Assembly: GCF_900162665.1 (NCBI RefSeq)
Contig: NZ_LT727810.1
Span: forward strand, 527,067-591,066
Direction: 5' to 3'
DNA from: Oceanobacillus sojae
GTDB lineage: Bacteria > Bacillota > Bacilli > Bacillales > Amphibacillaceae
DNA length: 64,000 nt
Part shown: positions 27,491 through 36,786 of the stretch, piece by piece
Layout: every line of letters starts with the position of its first letter
Numbering within the stretch: position 1 is the first letter of the stretch
The notes under the pieces: generated by a model
Seen by the model: only the letters and a program-made list of their open reading frames with translations
Database searches by the model: none
What the model was told of the DNA's origin: nothing
Program-made: the position numbers and the translations under genes

Positions 27491-28285
27491 GTGAAACGGG
27501 GATATATTTTTGATTTAGATGGTACGATTTATTTAGAGGAGAAAATTATTGAAGGGGCAAGGGAGACCATCAAGGCTTTGCGGGACAGAGGAGACGAGGT
27601 TGTTTTTCTGACAAATAAATCGATTGAAACAACAGAGACCTATGTAAATAAATTAAATAAACTGGGGGTTGAGGTAACAAATGAAAATGTTATTAATTCC
27701 AATATACTGACAGCCCGATATTTAAAATCTCAATTATATCAAACGGAAAAGGTCATGGTTATCGGAGAGGAGCCATTAATTAATGAAATAAAAAAACAGG
27801 GCATTGAGGTATCTGATAATCCGGAAGAAGTAAAATATGTGGTGTTAGGCTGGGATAGAAAATTCAGCTATGATAAATTAAACCGTGCTTTTCAGGCATG
27901 GAGGAACGGCGCGGTTGTAGTAGCAACCAATCCTGACCGCACCTGCCCGATGCGCGGGGGGCAGATACCGGATTGCGGGGCAATGATTGGAGCGATGGAA
28001 GGAGCAACCGGAGAAAAAATAGAAATTATACTTGGCAAGCCTTCCTTATTAGCTGCTAAATTTATTGTAGAAGATATTTTGAAATTGCCATCAAAAAGAT
28101 GCTTTATGGTAGGGGACAGATTGGAAACAGATGTGAAGATGGGAAATGATTATGGCATGAATTCTATCTTGGTTCTGACAGGAATAACAGATAAAAGTAT
28201 GGTGGAAACGACACCATATAAGCCTCATTACACTTTAAACAGTGTGAAGGATATTTTAAATATGAAAACAGATGCAGTTGTCTGA
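27491..28285 (+). CDS. HAD-IIA family phosphatase (NagD/AraL-like)
   Basis: A 264-residue HAD-superfamily subclass IIA hydrolase. Motif I FDLDGTIYLEE near residue 6, motif II LTNKS near 41, cap domain about 80-175 with the NPDRTCPMRGG segment, motif III GKPSLLAAKF near 182 and motif IV MVGDRLETDVKMG near 207. Relatives (NagD, AraL, glycerol-phosphate or p-nitrophenyl phosphatases) act on small sugar or polyol phosphates. GTG 27491 with AAGGAGG before it is the start. It lies 300 bases behind the importer in the same direction, so a role in dephosphorylating the imported compound is likely but inferred. Confidence 0.85.
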   Translation: MKRGYIFDLDGTIYLEEKIIEGARETIKALRDRGDEVVFLTNKSIETTETYVNKLNKLGVEVTNENVINSNILTARYLKSQLYQTEKVMVIGEEPLINEIKKQGIEVSDNPEEVKYVVLGWDRKFSYDKLNRAFQAWRNGAVVVATNPDRTCPMRGGQIPDCGAMIGAMEGATGEKIEIILGKPSLLAAKFIVEDILKLPSKRCFMVGDRLETDVKMGNDYGMNSILVLTGITDKSMVETTPYKPHYTLNSVKDILNMKTDAVV

Positions 28286-28294
28286 TTAAAGCGG

Positions 28295-28350
28295 AAAAAA
28301 GCATATCTATCCAGGTTAATTACTTACCTCAAAATAGATATGCTTTTTCT
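28295..28350. terminator. Bidirectional terminator between the HAD gene and aroK
   Basis: AAAAAAGCATATCTAT pairs with ATAGATATGCTTTTT around a 23-base loop; T runs stand on both sides. The two genes converge here. Confidence 0.85.
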
Positions 28351-28365
28351 TAATTTTTCAATCAG

Positions 28366-28908
28366 TCAAGCATAAAGCTCCCAGGCTAATTTTAAAGAAT
28401 CTACGATATAATCGGCTACCTCTTCCACTTCCTGATCATCTGTTATTACGCGTGAATGATGCTGTTCATAAATTGGCTGCCGGTCATCAAAGAGCTGTTT
28501 AATTTCATCCATATTTTTTCCCTGTAAAACAGGCCGGCTATCTATCAGTAATCCGATCCTGTCCTTCCATTTGTCCCAGGTTAAGTCGAGGAAGAAAATA
28601 GTAGTGGTTGCCAGGCAAATATCCTGGATTTCCTTTTGCAGAAAAGCACCTCCGCCTAAGGAAATGACCTTTAATCTTTTATGACACATTTCAGAAATGA
28701 TTTCTTTTTCGTGCTGACGAAAAACGGTTTCCCCATATTTAGCAAAAATATCTCTGGGAGGCATCTGAAATCTGCGTTCAATTTCTTCATCAATATCGAT
28801 AAAGTCACGATATAATTTCTGGGCAACCACTTGACCAATCGTTGTTTTTCCAACACCCATAAAACCGATTAATACAATGCTTTGTTCTTTTAACGGTATT
28901 TTATTCAT
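28366..28908 (-). CDS. aroK: Shikimate kinase
   Basis: A 180-residue P-loop kinase that phosphorylates shikimate in aromatic amino-acid synthesis. Walker A GFMGVGKTT near residue 15, the shikimate-binding Asp in DIDEEIERR near 37, Gly-rich SLGGGAF near 83 and the LID region SRPVLQG near 123. Start at 28908 follows AAGGAGGGGAAAA. Located in a minus-strand pair with the RNase H-like gene upstream (32 bases apart), not in an aro operon. Confidence 0.9.
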   Translation of the reverse strand: MNKIPLKEQSIVLIGFMGVGKTTIGQVVAQKLYRDFIDIDEEIERRFQMPPRDIFAKYGETVFRQHEKEIISEMCHKRLKVISLGGGAFLQKEIQDICLATTTIFFLDLTWDKWKDRIGLLIDSRPVLQGKNMDEIKQLFDDRQPIYEQHHSRVITDDQEVEEVADYIVDSLKLAWELYA

Positions 28909-28940
28909 TTTTCCCCTCCTTACCCCTGTATCTATAAGCG

Positions 28941-29330
28941 TTATTGCTGATAGATTGCTGTTCTTGCCAATTGATCTGCTTTGCTGTTTTCTTTTTCAGG
29001 TATCCATTTAATAAATAGAAAAGGAAACGCTGCTGCTTCAGACTGGATAATTTCAAGCAAAGGAAGAAATTGTTTGTTCTTTGTCCGGCCGTTATCAATT
29101 ACTTCTGCTGCTACTTTAGAATCTGTCCGGAAAGAAAGGATTTCTCCTGGGAAATTCGCTTTACAGATTTTTAATGCCTCTATAATTGCATGAAATTCAG
29201 CTTCATGATTTGTCATATAAGGTAAAGGAACTGTATATTCCAGTTTCCTTTCTCCTGACTTTATATAAATACCGGCGCCGCTTTTTTCAGTGTTCACGTT
29301 TGTGGCTCCATCGGTATACACTTGAATCAA
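28941..29330 (-). CDS. RNase H-like domain protein
   Basis: A 129-residue protein of the RNase HI/reverse-transcriptase-like family (YpdQ/YpeP type). Acidic residues expected at the active site are present: YTDGAT (Asp6), HEAEFHAIIEAL (Glu about 46), RTDSK (Asp about 70), and ENSKADQLAR near the end (Asp about 119). This is the plain catalytic fold without an added hybrid-binding domain. RNA/DNA hybrid cleavage is plausible but not certain for this subfamily. Start ATG 29330 after GAGGTGATATGCTTTG. Confidence 0.8.
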   Translation of the reverse strand: MIQVYTDGATNVNTEKSGAGIYIKSGERKLEYTVPLPYMTNHEAEFHAIIEALKICKANFPGEILSFRTDSKVAAEVIDNGRTKNKQFLPLLEIIQSEAAAFPFLFIKWIPEKENSKADQLARTAIYQQ

Positions 29331-29424
29331 AGCATATCACCTCATTTAAGCTTCCATTTCATAGTATAACGAATTTTAAACCAAAAAGGAATGTATGTCA
29401 GCCTATATCTGTTTAAAAACTGTG

Positions 29425-29937
29425 TTATTCATTTTCATCATTGTCATGCTCATGGTGCTCACCATGCTCATCTTCATCATGCTCGTGATGCTCGTGATCC
29501 ATTTCGTCATGGGCATCCTCTTCAGATGGTTCTGCATCGCCGGCAATAACCGTTTCTAAAGGCATGACATGCTGCTCTTTTGCTGTTGTATGTGCATACA
29601 TTTCATAGACAGCTTCCTCCTCAAAGGTAAAGCTTGCAGTATATGTACCATTCTCCTGATGGACTCCTTCTAATTCAACACTGTCATCAGAATTGCCTTG
29701 TGTCCAAACCTCAAATAAAACCTCATGTGCATCTTCAACAGGCTCACCTTCAAAGCTGACGTGCGCTGTTAAATCAATTGTTTCCCCGACTTCGACATGC
29801 TCTGGAACATCAAAATCTACTTCCAGAACGGATAATTCCGGTAAATCCTCTTCCTCCGTTGTATCCGCTTCACTATTGGAACAGGCTGCTAATACAGTTA
29901 TAAGAGCAATCAGGATAAAGAATATTTTTTTCTTCAT
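29425..29937 (-). CDS. YtkA/FixH-like lipoprotein with His-rich tail
   Basis: A 170-residue lipoprotein: signal peptide and lipobox LAAC (Cys19), an acidic segment, a beta-rich YtkA/FixH-like domain (about 35-125) and an Asp/Glu/His-rich C-terminus (DHEHHEHDEDEHGEHHEHDN, about 147-166) that looks suited to metal binding. The frame is open far upstream, but GGGAGA before ATG 29937 sets the start. YtkA-like domains are found in proteins for copper handling and cytochrome oxidase assembly; a link to metal is inferred from the tail. Divergent from the next gene. Confidence 0.78.
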   Translation of the reverse strand: MKKKIFFILIALITVLAACSNSEADTTEEEDLPELSVLEVDFDVPEHVEVGETIDLTAHVSFEGEPVEDAHEVLFEVWTQGNSDDSVELEGVHQENGTYTASFTFEEEAVYEMYAHTTAKEQHVMPLETVIAGDAEPSEEDAHDEMDHEHHEHDEDEHGEHHEHDNDENE

Positions 29938-30080
29938 TAATATATCTCCCTTCATCGTTTTAGTATAATCAACAACTAGTATAGCATGACTAATAAGTTG
30001 GTTGGTTGAATAAATTATGACATATTTTATTTTCCTTCCAATTGTAACTCTACTATAATGAAGGAAAGGGAGGAATACAT

Positions 30081-30965
30081 ATGAAATTAGTAGCTTATCG
30101 GAAAGAGCAAGGTGAAAAATATTGCGTAGGTGTTTTAACAGATTCTGAATCAATCGCAGATGTGGAAGCGTTGTCCAAACAATTTGGAGAAAAAAAGCTT
30201 CCGGCTGATCCGGTTGATTTTTATGCGCGTGCGGCAGAGCATGTGGAAGAGCTGCAGAAAATTTTAAAGGAAGAAACAGTGTATGAAACGATTCCACTGC
30301 AGGATGTCCATCTGGGTATGCCGCTTGGAAAAGCGAAAAAAGTAATTTGTGTCGGTAAAAATTATCAGGAGCATGTTCATGAAATGAAATCGGATATTCC
30401 TGATTTTCCGGTTCTGTTTGCTAAATTTGATAATGCTATTATTGGTCCCGAGGATGATATTCATTATCCATCGATTACTGAAAAATTAGATTATGAAGTT
30501 GAATTAACGCTGGTGATCGGAAAAACAGCTTCAAAGGTTAAAAAAGAAGATGCTTTTGATTATATTGCCGGATACACCATTGCAAATGATACATCTGCAC
30601 GTGATTTACAAAAAAGGACACCGCAATGGCTGCAGGGAAAATCACTTGACCATACAACACCTGTAGGCCCATGGGTTGTGACGAAGGACGAGGTGAGTAA
30701 TCCACACACATTAAATGTCCGTTCCTTTGTTAATGGGGAAGAACGTCAATCTTCGAATACAGAGCATCTTATATTTGATATCCCCTTTTTAATAAACTTT
30801 ATTTCAGAGATCATGACACTGGAACCGGGAGATATTATTTTAACAGGAACGCCGCATGGTGTCGGTTTGGCTATGGAACCGTCCGGGCTGTTACAGGAAG
30901 GAGATCATGTGAAATTAGAGATTGAAGGAATAGGTGTAATGGAAAATCAGGTGAAAAAAGCTTAA
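30081..30965 (+). CDS. Fumarylacetoacetate hydrolase family protein (YisK-like)
   Basis: A 294-residue protein of the FAH family. The N-terminal part (about 1-85) precedes the FAH fold: VICVGKNYQEHVHEM near 89, metal-ligand Glu pair in LDYEVELTLVIG near 136, GYTIANDTSARDLQ near 166 and the terminal GTPHGVGLAM near 258. Relatives include 2-hydroxyhepta-dienedioate isomerase, acylpyruvases and B. subtilis YisK (an oxaloacetate decarboxylase). The length and N-terminal extension fit YisK best. Start after AAAGGGAGGAATACAT. No pathway neighbours, so the substrate is open. Confidence 0.82.
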   Translation: MKLVAYRKEQGEKYCVGVLTDSESIADVEALSKQFGEKKLPADPVDFYARAAEHVEELQKILKEETVYETIPLQDVHLGMPLGKAKKVICVGKNYQEHVHEMKSDIPDFPVLFAKFDNAIIGPEDDIHYPSITEKLDYEVELTLVIGKTASKVKKEDAFDYIAGYTIANDTSARDLQKRTPQWLQGKSLDHTTPVGPWVVTKDEVSNPHTLNVRSFVNGEERQSSNTEHLIFDIPFLINFISEIMTLEPGDIILTGTPHGVGLAMEPSGLLQEGDHVKLEIEGIGVMENQVKKA

Positions 30966-31018
30966 TATTATATAAGTTAAACTAAATTATTTCCTAAGAA
31001 TCGCACGGAGGTCAAAGC

Positions 31019-32302
31019 ATGCAGCAGCGTTTAGTGTTAAAGCAGGCATTATCCTGGAAAATGAATCAATCCCTTCATCAATCCATTGAGATTCTGCAGC
31101 TTTCCGGTATTGAATTATATGATTATGTACAGAAAATCGCTGAAGAAAATCCTTTGATTGAGGATATCCGTCCCATTGATCAACAGGTGCTCACACAGTT
31201 TCATGGCGATTCGAATGCCTTTGAAAATATGAATGCCTCGAAAAAAAATATGTACGAGCAATTAAAAGAGAATGTGTATATGCTATCTATTTCAGAGGAA
31301 ACAATAAAAGAAGCTGTTTTTTTTGGCATTGATTCTTTAAATGAGAATGGCTACTTAGATATAACACTGGAGGATTGGGCAGCGCAGTGCCAATTATCTA
31401 TGGAAGAAATACAACAGGCGCTTTCTTATCTGCAATCGCTTGACCCGCCGGGCATCGGATCAAGAAATTTACAAGAATGTATCCAATTGCAGCTGAAAGA
31501 AATGGATTGTGATTATGCTTTTTTGGAGGATCTTTTTGAAAATAATCTTGTTCTGATTGCGGAGGAAGATATTCAAGACCTAGCTGAAACATATGCTATC
31601 ACAGAAGATGAGGCAGGCAGATTAATTACGAACATGAAGCTTTGTCATCCCAATCCGGGAAAACTATTAGAAGATGAAGAAACTGAGTATATCATTCCGG
31701 AAGCGGTTGTTTTTAAGGAAGAGGATGAATGGCGTTTGTCTTTTTTTCACTGGTCAAGCCCGCAGATTCAAATTCGCGAGGATATAGTACTGGCTGATAT
31801 GCCGAAAGACGGGGCTGATTTTCTAAAGGAAAAGAAAAAAGAGCTGGAGATGCTGGATCAGGCGATTCAATATCGGGGAAAAACCTTAGAACAGGTTTTG
31901 CGTATTATTGTAAATAAACAATTATCTTTTTTTGAAGAAGGTATAACAGCTTTAAAACCTTTGACTCTCCAGGAAATTGCAGATGTTTTGAATCTTCATG
32001 TCTCGACCATCAGCCGGACTATCAGTCATAAATATTTACAGACGGATTTCGGCATTCTTCGGGTAAAGTATTTATTACAGCGTGAAACCCGAAAAGGAGA
32101 GGGAATCGCCCGTGTGGTCGTGAAGCAGTATGTACAGAAGATTATAGCTGAGGAAGACAAGACCCGTCCGCTCTCTGATGAAAAAATCCGCAGAAAGCTG
32201 GAAGAGCTGTATCAAGTATATGTGGCAAGAAGAACGGTGATGAAATACAGAGAAGAATTGGGTATCCAATCTTCCTCGATGCGGAAAAGGAGAACAGACT
32301 GA
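31019..32302 (+). CDS. sigL: RNA polymerase sigma-54 factor (SigL)
   Basis: A 427-residue sigma-54 protein. Region I is Gln/Leu-rich (LHQSIEILQLSGIELYDYVQ), contacting activator; the core-binding region runs about 80-270; the helix-turn-helix is near 320-345 (LQEIADVLNLHVSTISRTIS), and the RpoN box ARRTVMKYREELGI (about 402) recognises the -24 element. In Bacillus SigL controls genes for amino-acid catabolism and levanase through enhancer-binding activators; none of these is in the window. Start ATG 31019 after ACGGAGGTCAAAGC. The glutaredoxin-like gene follows after four bases and is likely cotranscribed. Confidence 0.93.
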   Translation: MQQRLVLKQALSWKMNQSLHQSIEILQLSGIELYDYVQKIAEENPLIEDIRPIDQQVLTQFHGDSNAFENMNASKKNMYEQLKENVYMLSISEETIKEAVFFGIDSLNENGYLDITLEDWAAQCQLSMEEIQQALSYLQSLDPPGIGSRNLQECIQLQLKEMDCDYAFLEDLFENNLVLIAEEDIQDLAETYAITEDEAGRLITNMKLCHPNPGKLLEDEETEYIIPEAVVFKEEDEWRLSFFHWSSPQIQIREDIVLADMPKDGADFLKEKKKELEMLDQAIQYRGKTLEQVLRIIVNKQLSFFEEGITALKPLTLQEIADVLNLHVSTISRTISHKYLQTDFGILRVKYLLQRETRKGEGIARVVVKQYVQKIIAEEDKTRPLSDEKIRRKLEELYQVYVARRTVMKYREELGIQSSSMRKRRTD

Positions 32303-32306
32303 AAAA

Positions 32307-32534
32307 ATGATTCGATTCTATACAAAAAGTAATTGCCCTCTGTGTGAAGAGGCAAAAGCGTTGTTAGATGCATTGAATACAAACAACATTTTAATAGAAG
32401 AAATAGATATTTATCAATCGGATACTTTATTAGAAAAATATCAATTAATTATCCCGGTGATAGCATACAAAGAAAAAGTAGTATATGGGAATGAAATAAA
32501 TATAGAAAATATCAGCACACTGCTGTCTGAATAA
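32307..32534 (+). CDS. Glutaredoxin-like thioredoxin-fold protein
   Basis: A 75-residue protein with the thioredoxin fold of the glutaredoxin/DUF836 family. The dithiol motif CPLC (YTKSNCPLCEEAKALL) lies at residues 10-13, and the cis-Pro segment is LIIPVIAY near 48. It could act as a thiol-disulfide exchanger. Starts four bases after sigL, so it is expressed with it. The TnpB element is inserted just after its stop codon and may have replaced its terminator. Confidence 0.8.
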   Translation: MIRFYTKSNCPLCEEAKALLDALNTNNILIEEIDIYQSDTLLEKYQLIIPVIAYKEKVVYGNEINIENISTLLSE

Positions 32535-32549
32535 GAAAGGCATTCTGTC

Positions 32550-32690
32550 AACAACCCATGACTAAAGTCACGGGCTTGTAAGGTCCTGCAACCTTTAGAA
32601 TTTACAGCGGACAACAAGACCAGTGTCTTGCCCTTTAAATCACGCGAGAGATACTGTCTGGGCTCCAAGCAACCCGTTTGTAGGCTTTAA
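32550..32690 (-). ncRNA. Probable guide RNA (reRNA/omega RNA) region of TnpB
   Basis: In IS200/IS605 elements the guide RNA scaffold overlaps the 3' end of tnpB and the right end, and its guide is the flanking host sequence. Here the 140 bases between the tnpB stop and the right-end hairpin have no gene, contain several short pairing segments (for example CCGTGACTTTAGTCATGG) and would run on into GAATGCCTTTCTTATTC, the 3' end of the glutaredoxin-like gene. The RNA itself is inferred from the family. Confidence 0.5.
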
Positions 32691-33982
32691 ACCACAACAG
32701 TTTGTGGCAGAATTTTTTCTTTCGTATAACGTTCTCCGTATTGTTTCAGGTTGAACGCAGCATTACTATCCCGGTCATGATGACTGTCACATGAAGGGCA
32801 ATCCCATTCTCTTATATTTTTATTTCCCTTTAGTACCGTATTCTTATATCCGCAGGTAGAACATAATTGTGTTGATGCATAATTTTTTGGTGCTTTGACA
32901 AAATATTTTCCTCGTTGTTCTAATTTGTATGTCAGATACAGACGGAAATGACCAAAACCATTATCCTGCTGATTTTTGGCATAATACTTGTTTTGTCCAA
33001 TAGCACGAAGGTCCAGATTCTCTACCACAATCATGTCATAACGTTCCGCAAGCGCATAGGCTTTCTTGTGAAGCCAATCTTTTCGCTGGTTGGCTGCTTT
33101 CGCTTGTAACCTGGAAACAACAAGACGCTGCTTCTCCCAACGTTTCGATCCCTTCTTTCTGCGTGATAATACGCGTTGTTCCTTCGCTAGACGTTCTTCC
33201 ATTTCTCGATAATAGTGAGGATAATTGGCTTTCTTACCCTCATTGTCTACAAAAAAATGAGATTGTGAATAGTCTAGTCCCAGAATACGGGCAGGTGTAC
33301 CAATGCTTTCTATTTCCATTGGAAATTCAACACAAATAGACACGTCAAATTGTCCTTTCGTGTTCATCGTAACTGTTACATTTTTTATTTTATTGTCTTG
33401 TGGTAAAGGTCTATGTCTGTTTAGCTTTAACCCAACTACTTTTACAGAAGACTTTTGTGCAGATGGAAGATATAATATGTCCTCTTTCATATAGATATTT
33501 CCGTTTTGATTGAAGGTCGTATAACTTAATTTGCTGCCTTTACGGGAATGGAACTTTGGCATCCCTTTCAAATCTCGAAATGTCGGTTCTATCCCTAGGG
33601 TCTTTTGTCGTTTTAAAGCAGATTTCTTATATTGTTTCTTATACGCCATCTTGTTAAAAGCAGTGATTGCCTTATTAAAATGTTGTTTTGCTTCATTGGA
33701 AGCATAGGCATCTACAAGATATAAATAAGCTACATTGTCCTCATTGACACATTGTTTTTTGAACATAGAAACAGGAGGCATACCCATCTTCTTTAAAGAA
33801 GGCAGCTTGTCTCCAATTTGATAATTATTCTTCTCCAAATAATCGTATAAGTGAGCAACATGCAGATTATATATTTTTCTGTCTGCACCGAAGCATTGAC
33901 GTAAATACATTTCCACTTCGTGAGAAATAGGGGCAGCACGATACACATAACCACGGTTTACTATTTCAAGCATTGGTTTCAC
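32687..33982 (-). CDS. tnpB: RNA-guided endonuclease TnpB
   Basis: A 431-residue TnpB of the OrfB family with all key parts: N-terminal helix-turn-helix domain, RuvC motif I GLDYSQSHFF (Asp near 242), RuvC II VVENLDL (Glu near 325), zinc ribbon CSTCGYKN ... CPSC (about 378-398) and RuvC III HHDRDSNAAFNL (Asp near 403). All three catalytic acids are present, so it is likely active. It shows a TnpB length usual for Bacillaceae and no stops or frameshifts. Start ATG 33982 follows CAGGAGGTGAAACCA. Confidence 0.93.
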   Translation of the reverse strand: MKPMLEIVNRGYVYRAAPISHEVEMYLRQCFGADRKIYNLHVAHLYDYLEKNNYQIGDKLPSLKKMGMPPVSMFKKQCVNEDNVAYLYLVDAYASNEAKQHFNKAITAFNKMAYKKQYKKSALKRQKTLGIEPTFRDLKGMPKFHSRKGSKLSYTTFNQNGNIYMKEDILYLPSAQKSSVKVVGLKLNRHRPLPQDNKIKNVTVTMNTKGQFDVSICVEFPMEIESIGTPARILGLDYSQSHFFVDNEGKKANYPHYYREMEERLAKEQRVLSRRKKGSKRWEKQRLVVSRLQAKAANQRKDWLHKKAYALAERYDMIVVENLDLRAIGQNKYYAKNQQDNGFGHFRLYLTYKLEQRGKYFVKAPKNYASTQLCSTCGYKNTVLKGNKNIREWDCPSCDSHHDRDSNAAFNLKQYGERYTKEKILPQTVVV

Positions 33983-34195
33983 CTCCTGTCTATTATACTA
34001 CGAATCACATCATATATATAAAGAGGAACCTGGAGTTATCAATGATTTTATTCTTTTTTCAAATATCAACTATGATTTTAGCCAAGAAAGAGAATGTCGG
34101 ACAATGAAGTTAGCAGAAGTTAACCCTTGTCCGAAGCCGATTCATCTTATGACTGAAGTCAAAAAGGTTCTCGGCTAAAGCTTAAAATTGATTTT

Positions 34196-34356
34196 AGAGT
34201 GTGTTCAAAAAGTCCCCAAATGTTTTCTCTTTCATCTAATATGTGCTCTTGATCCATTCGTGTGAATCTTCTGATTCACACGAATGGATCAAATTTAATT
34301 TTTCAGCAAATAATACGAACAAAGATAAACATATAATCACTTTTGAACACACTCTT
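34196..34356. repeat. MITE-like palindromic repeat, copy A
   Basis: Ends AGAGTGTGTTCAAAAAGT (34196-34213) and ACTTTTGAACACACTCT (34339-34355) are inverted copies. The interior holds a separate perfect hairpin, GATCCATTCGTGTGAATC TTCT GATTCACACGAATGGATC (34251-34290; 18-bp arms). No protein is likely. Belongs to the family with copies B, C and D but has a different interior. Confidence 0.75.
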
Positions 34357-34525
34357 TTAAAGAATCCCTTTCAATTGTATAAAAAACCTGCTTTAAAACA
34401 AGTTTCTGTGTTTAACTTCACATGCAATGGGAATAGATAAAGTGTATGCATTTTTATGTAAAAATTCGGAGCATAACAGACTTCTTTCTTTTAGATAAAA
34501 TAGCAGCTGCTTTAAGACTTTTCCT

Positions 34526-34589
34526 TTGCTTTTGGTAGTATGTATGTTATAATACAATTGATTCGGGACGTAGTACCACCACCTGGGAC
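34526..34589 (+). promoter_or_regulatory. cggR-gapA promoter and CggR operator
   Basis: TTGCTT (34526-34531), 16 bases, TATAAT (34548-34553). Just downstream, CGGGAC (34564-34569) and TGGGAC (34584-34589) lie exactly 20 bases apart, the spacing of the CGGGAC direct repeats in the B. subtilis CggR operator. CggR bound here blocks the elongating polymerase until fructose 1,6-bisphosphate lowers its affinity. Confidence 0.8.
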
Positions 34590-34622
34590 GCTTTTAATCC
34601 CGAATAGAGGAGAATGGTTAAA

Positions 34623-35642
34623 ATGGAATCCGTCATGGCCCTACAGAGAAAAATCGTACCTGAGTTGGTTAGCCTGATGCAGGAAAGATATACGTTATTA
34701 CAACATGTACATTTGCATCAGCCAATTGGCAGACGAGCATTAGCGGAAAGTACAAATTTAACAGAGCGGCATGTTCGCGGAGAGATCGATTTTCTTCATG
34801 GACAAGGGCTGGTCGAGATTACTTCCAAGGGTATGTTTATTACCAACGAGGGAAAAGTAGTCCTGGATCAATTAGCTGCTTTAATTGGAGATTTGTCCCG
34901 GTTAGATAATCTGGAGGACCAGTTAAAACGTACTTTATCCATTGATAATGTGATTGTAGTTCCCGGTGACAGTGATCATAATCCTCAAATAAAAGCGGAG
35001 ATGGGAAAAGCAAGTGTTGCCTATCTGCGATCGGTCTTACAAAAAAATAATACGGTTGCTGTAACAGGCGGAAGCACTATTGCTGCTGTAGCCGATGCAA
35101 TGAAGCCATTACCCGAAGGAACAGATGTATTATTTGTCCCTGCAAGAGGCGGTATTGGAGAAAAGGTTGAGAACCAGGCATCTCGTATTGTTTCAGAAAT
35201 GGCCAGAAGGTCAAATAGTCAATACAGAATGCTTTATGTACCAGATCCGATTAGTGATTCCACCTACGAACTGATTATTCAGGAACCCCATGTAATTGAT
35301 GCCTTAGCAGTTATTAAAGCTTCTAACATTGTTTTGCATGGAATTGGAGATGCACTGCGTATGGCGGAACGAAGGAAGTCTTCCCAAAAAGTATTGGACT
35401 TATTAAAGTCGGAAAATGCAGTTTCAGAAGCCTTTGGTTATTACTTTAATGTCAATGGCGACATTGTTTACAAAGTAAAAACAGTAGGACTGCAGCTGGA
35501 GGATATGGATGAATCAAAGCATATTATTACAGTTGCTGGCGGGGCGTCGAAGGGAAATGCAATTAATTCTTACTTTAAACAAGGGAAGAGCAATATGTTA
35601 ATCACCGATCAAGGTGCTGCAGAAAAGATATTAAGAGGATAA
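34623..35642 (+). CDS. cggR: Central glycolytic genes regulator CggR
   Basis: A 339-residue SorC/DeoR-type repressor: an N-terminal winged helix (about 15-80, IGRRALAESTNLTERHVRGE) and a sugar-phosphate-binding domain (about 95-339) with VAVTGGSTIAAVADAM, FVPARGGIGEKVENQA and the C-terminal TVAGGASKGNAINSYF. It represses the cggR-gapA operon. ATG 34614 is in frame but coincides with AGAGGAGA; ATG 34623, 10 bases after AGGAG, is a better start. It leads directly into gapA with 49 bases between. Confidence 0.94.
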   Translation: MESVMALQRKIVPELVSLMQERYTLLQHVHLHQPIGRRALAESTNLTERHVRGEIDFLHGQGLVEITSKGMFITNEGKVVLDQLAALIGDLSRLDNLEDQLKRTLSIDNVIVVPGDSDHNPQIKAEMGKASVAYLRSVLQKNNTVAVTGGSTIAAVADAMKPLPEGTDVLFVPARGGIGEKVENQASRIVSEMARRSNSQYRMLYVPDPISDSTYELIIQEPHVIDALAVIKASNIVLHGIGDALRMAERRKSSQKVLDLLKSENAVSEAFGYYFNVNGDIVYKVKTVGLQLEDMDESKHIITVAGGASKGNAINSYFKQGKSNMLITDQGAAEKILRG

Positions 35643-35679
35643 CCTCTTTATATAAATAAAAATTTCAAGATATTCTTAG

Positions 35680-36699
<1,020 letters not shown>

Positions 36700-36746
36700 G
36701 ATAATAAACGACGTTCGTTGTAAGGTAAGCCTCTCCGAACGGTATA

Positions 36747-36786
36747 AATAGAGGAGGGAGCAGTTTTCCTCCTCTATTTTCTTTTT
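36747..36786 (+). terminator. Terminator after gapA
   Basis: AATAGAGGAGG (36747-36757) is complementary to CCTCCTCTATT (36768-36778), followed by TTCTTTTT. This separates cggR-gapA from the rest of the glycolytic cluster at least in part. Confidence 0.85.

Larger units (their letters stand above)
32545..34180 (-). mobile_element. TnpB-only IS200/IS605-type (IS1341-like) element
   Basis: The element carries a tnpB gene and no tnpA. Subterminal imperfect hairpins, typical of single-strand transposing IS200/IS605 elements, are seen at the right end (CCCATGACT/AGTCACGGG, 32555-32574) and at the left end (TGACTGAAGTCA, 34150-34161); they share the TGACT-AGTCA core. Exact ends were estimated from these hairpins. 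Since it lacks a transposase, movement would need TnpA in trans. It sits between the glutaredoxin-like gene and a MITE. Confidence 0.78.

Noticed and set aside
34243..34440. Open frame of 65 codons across MITE copy A
   Set aside because: Its first half is the 18-bp hairpin; no ribosome site and no protein-like character.
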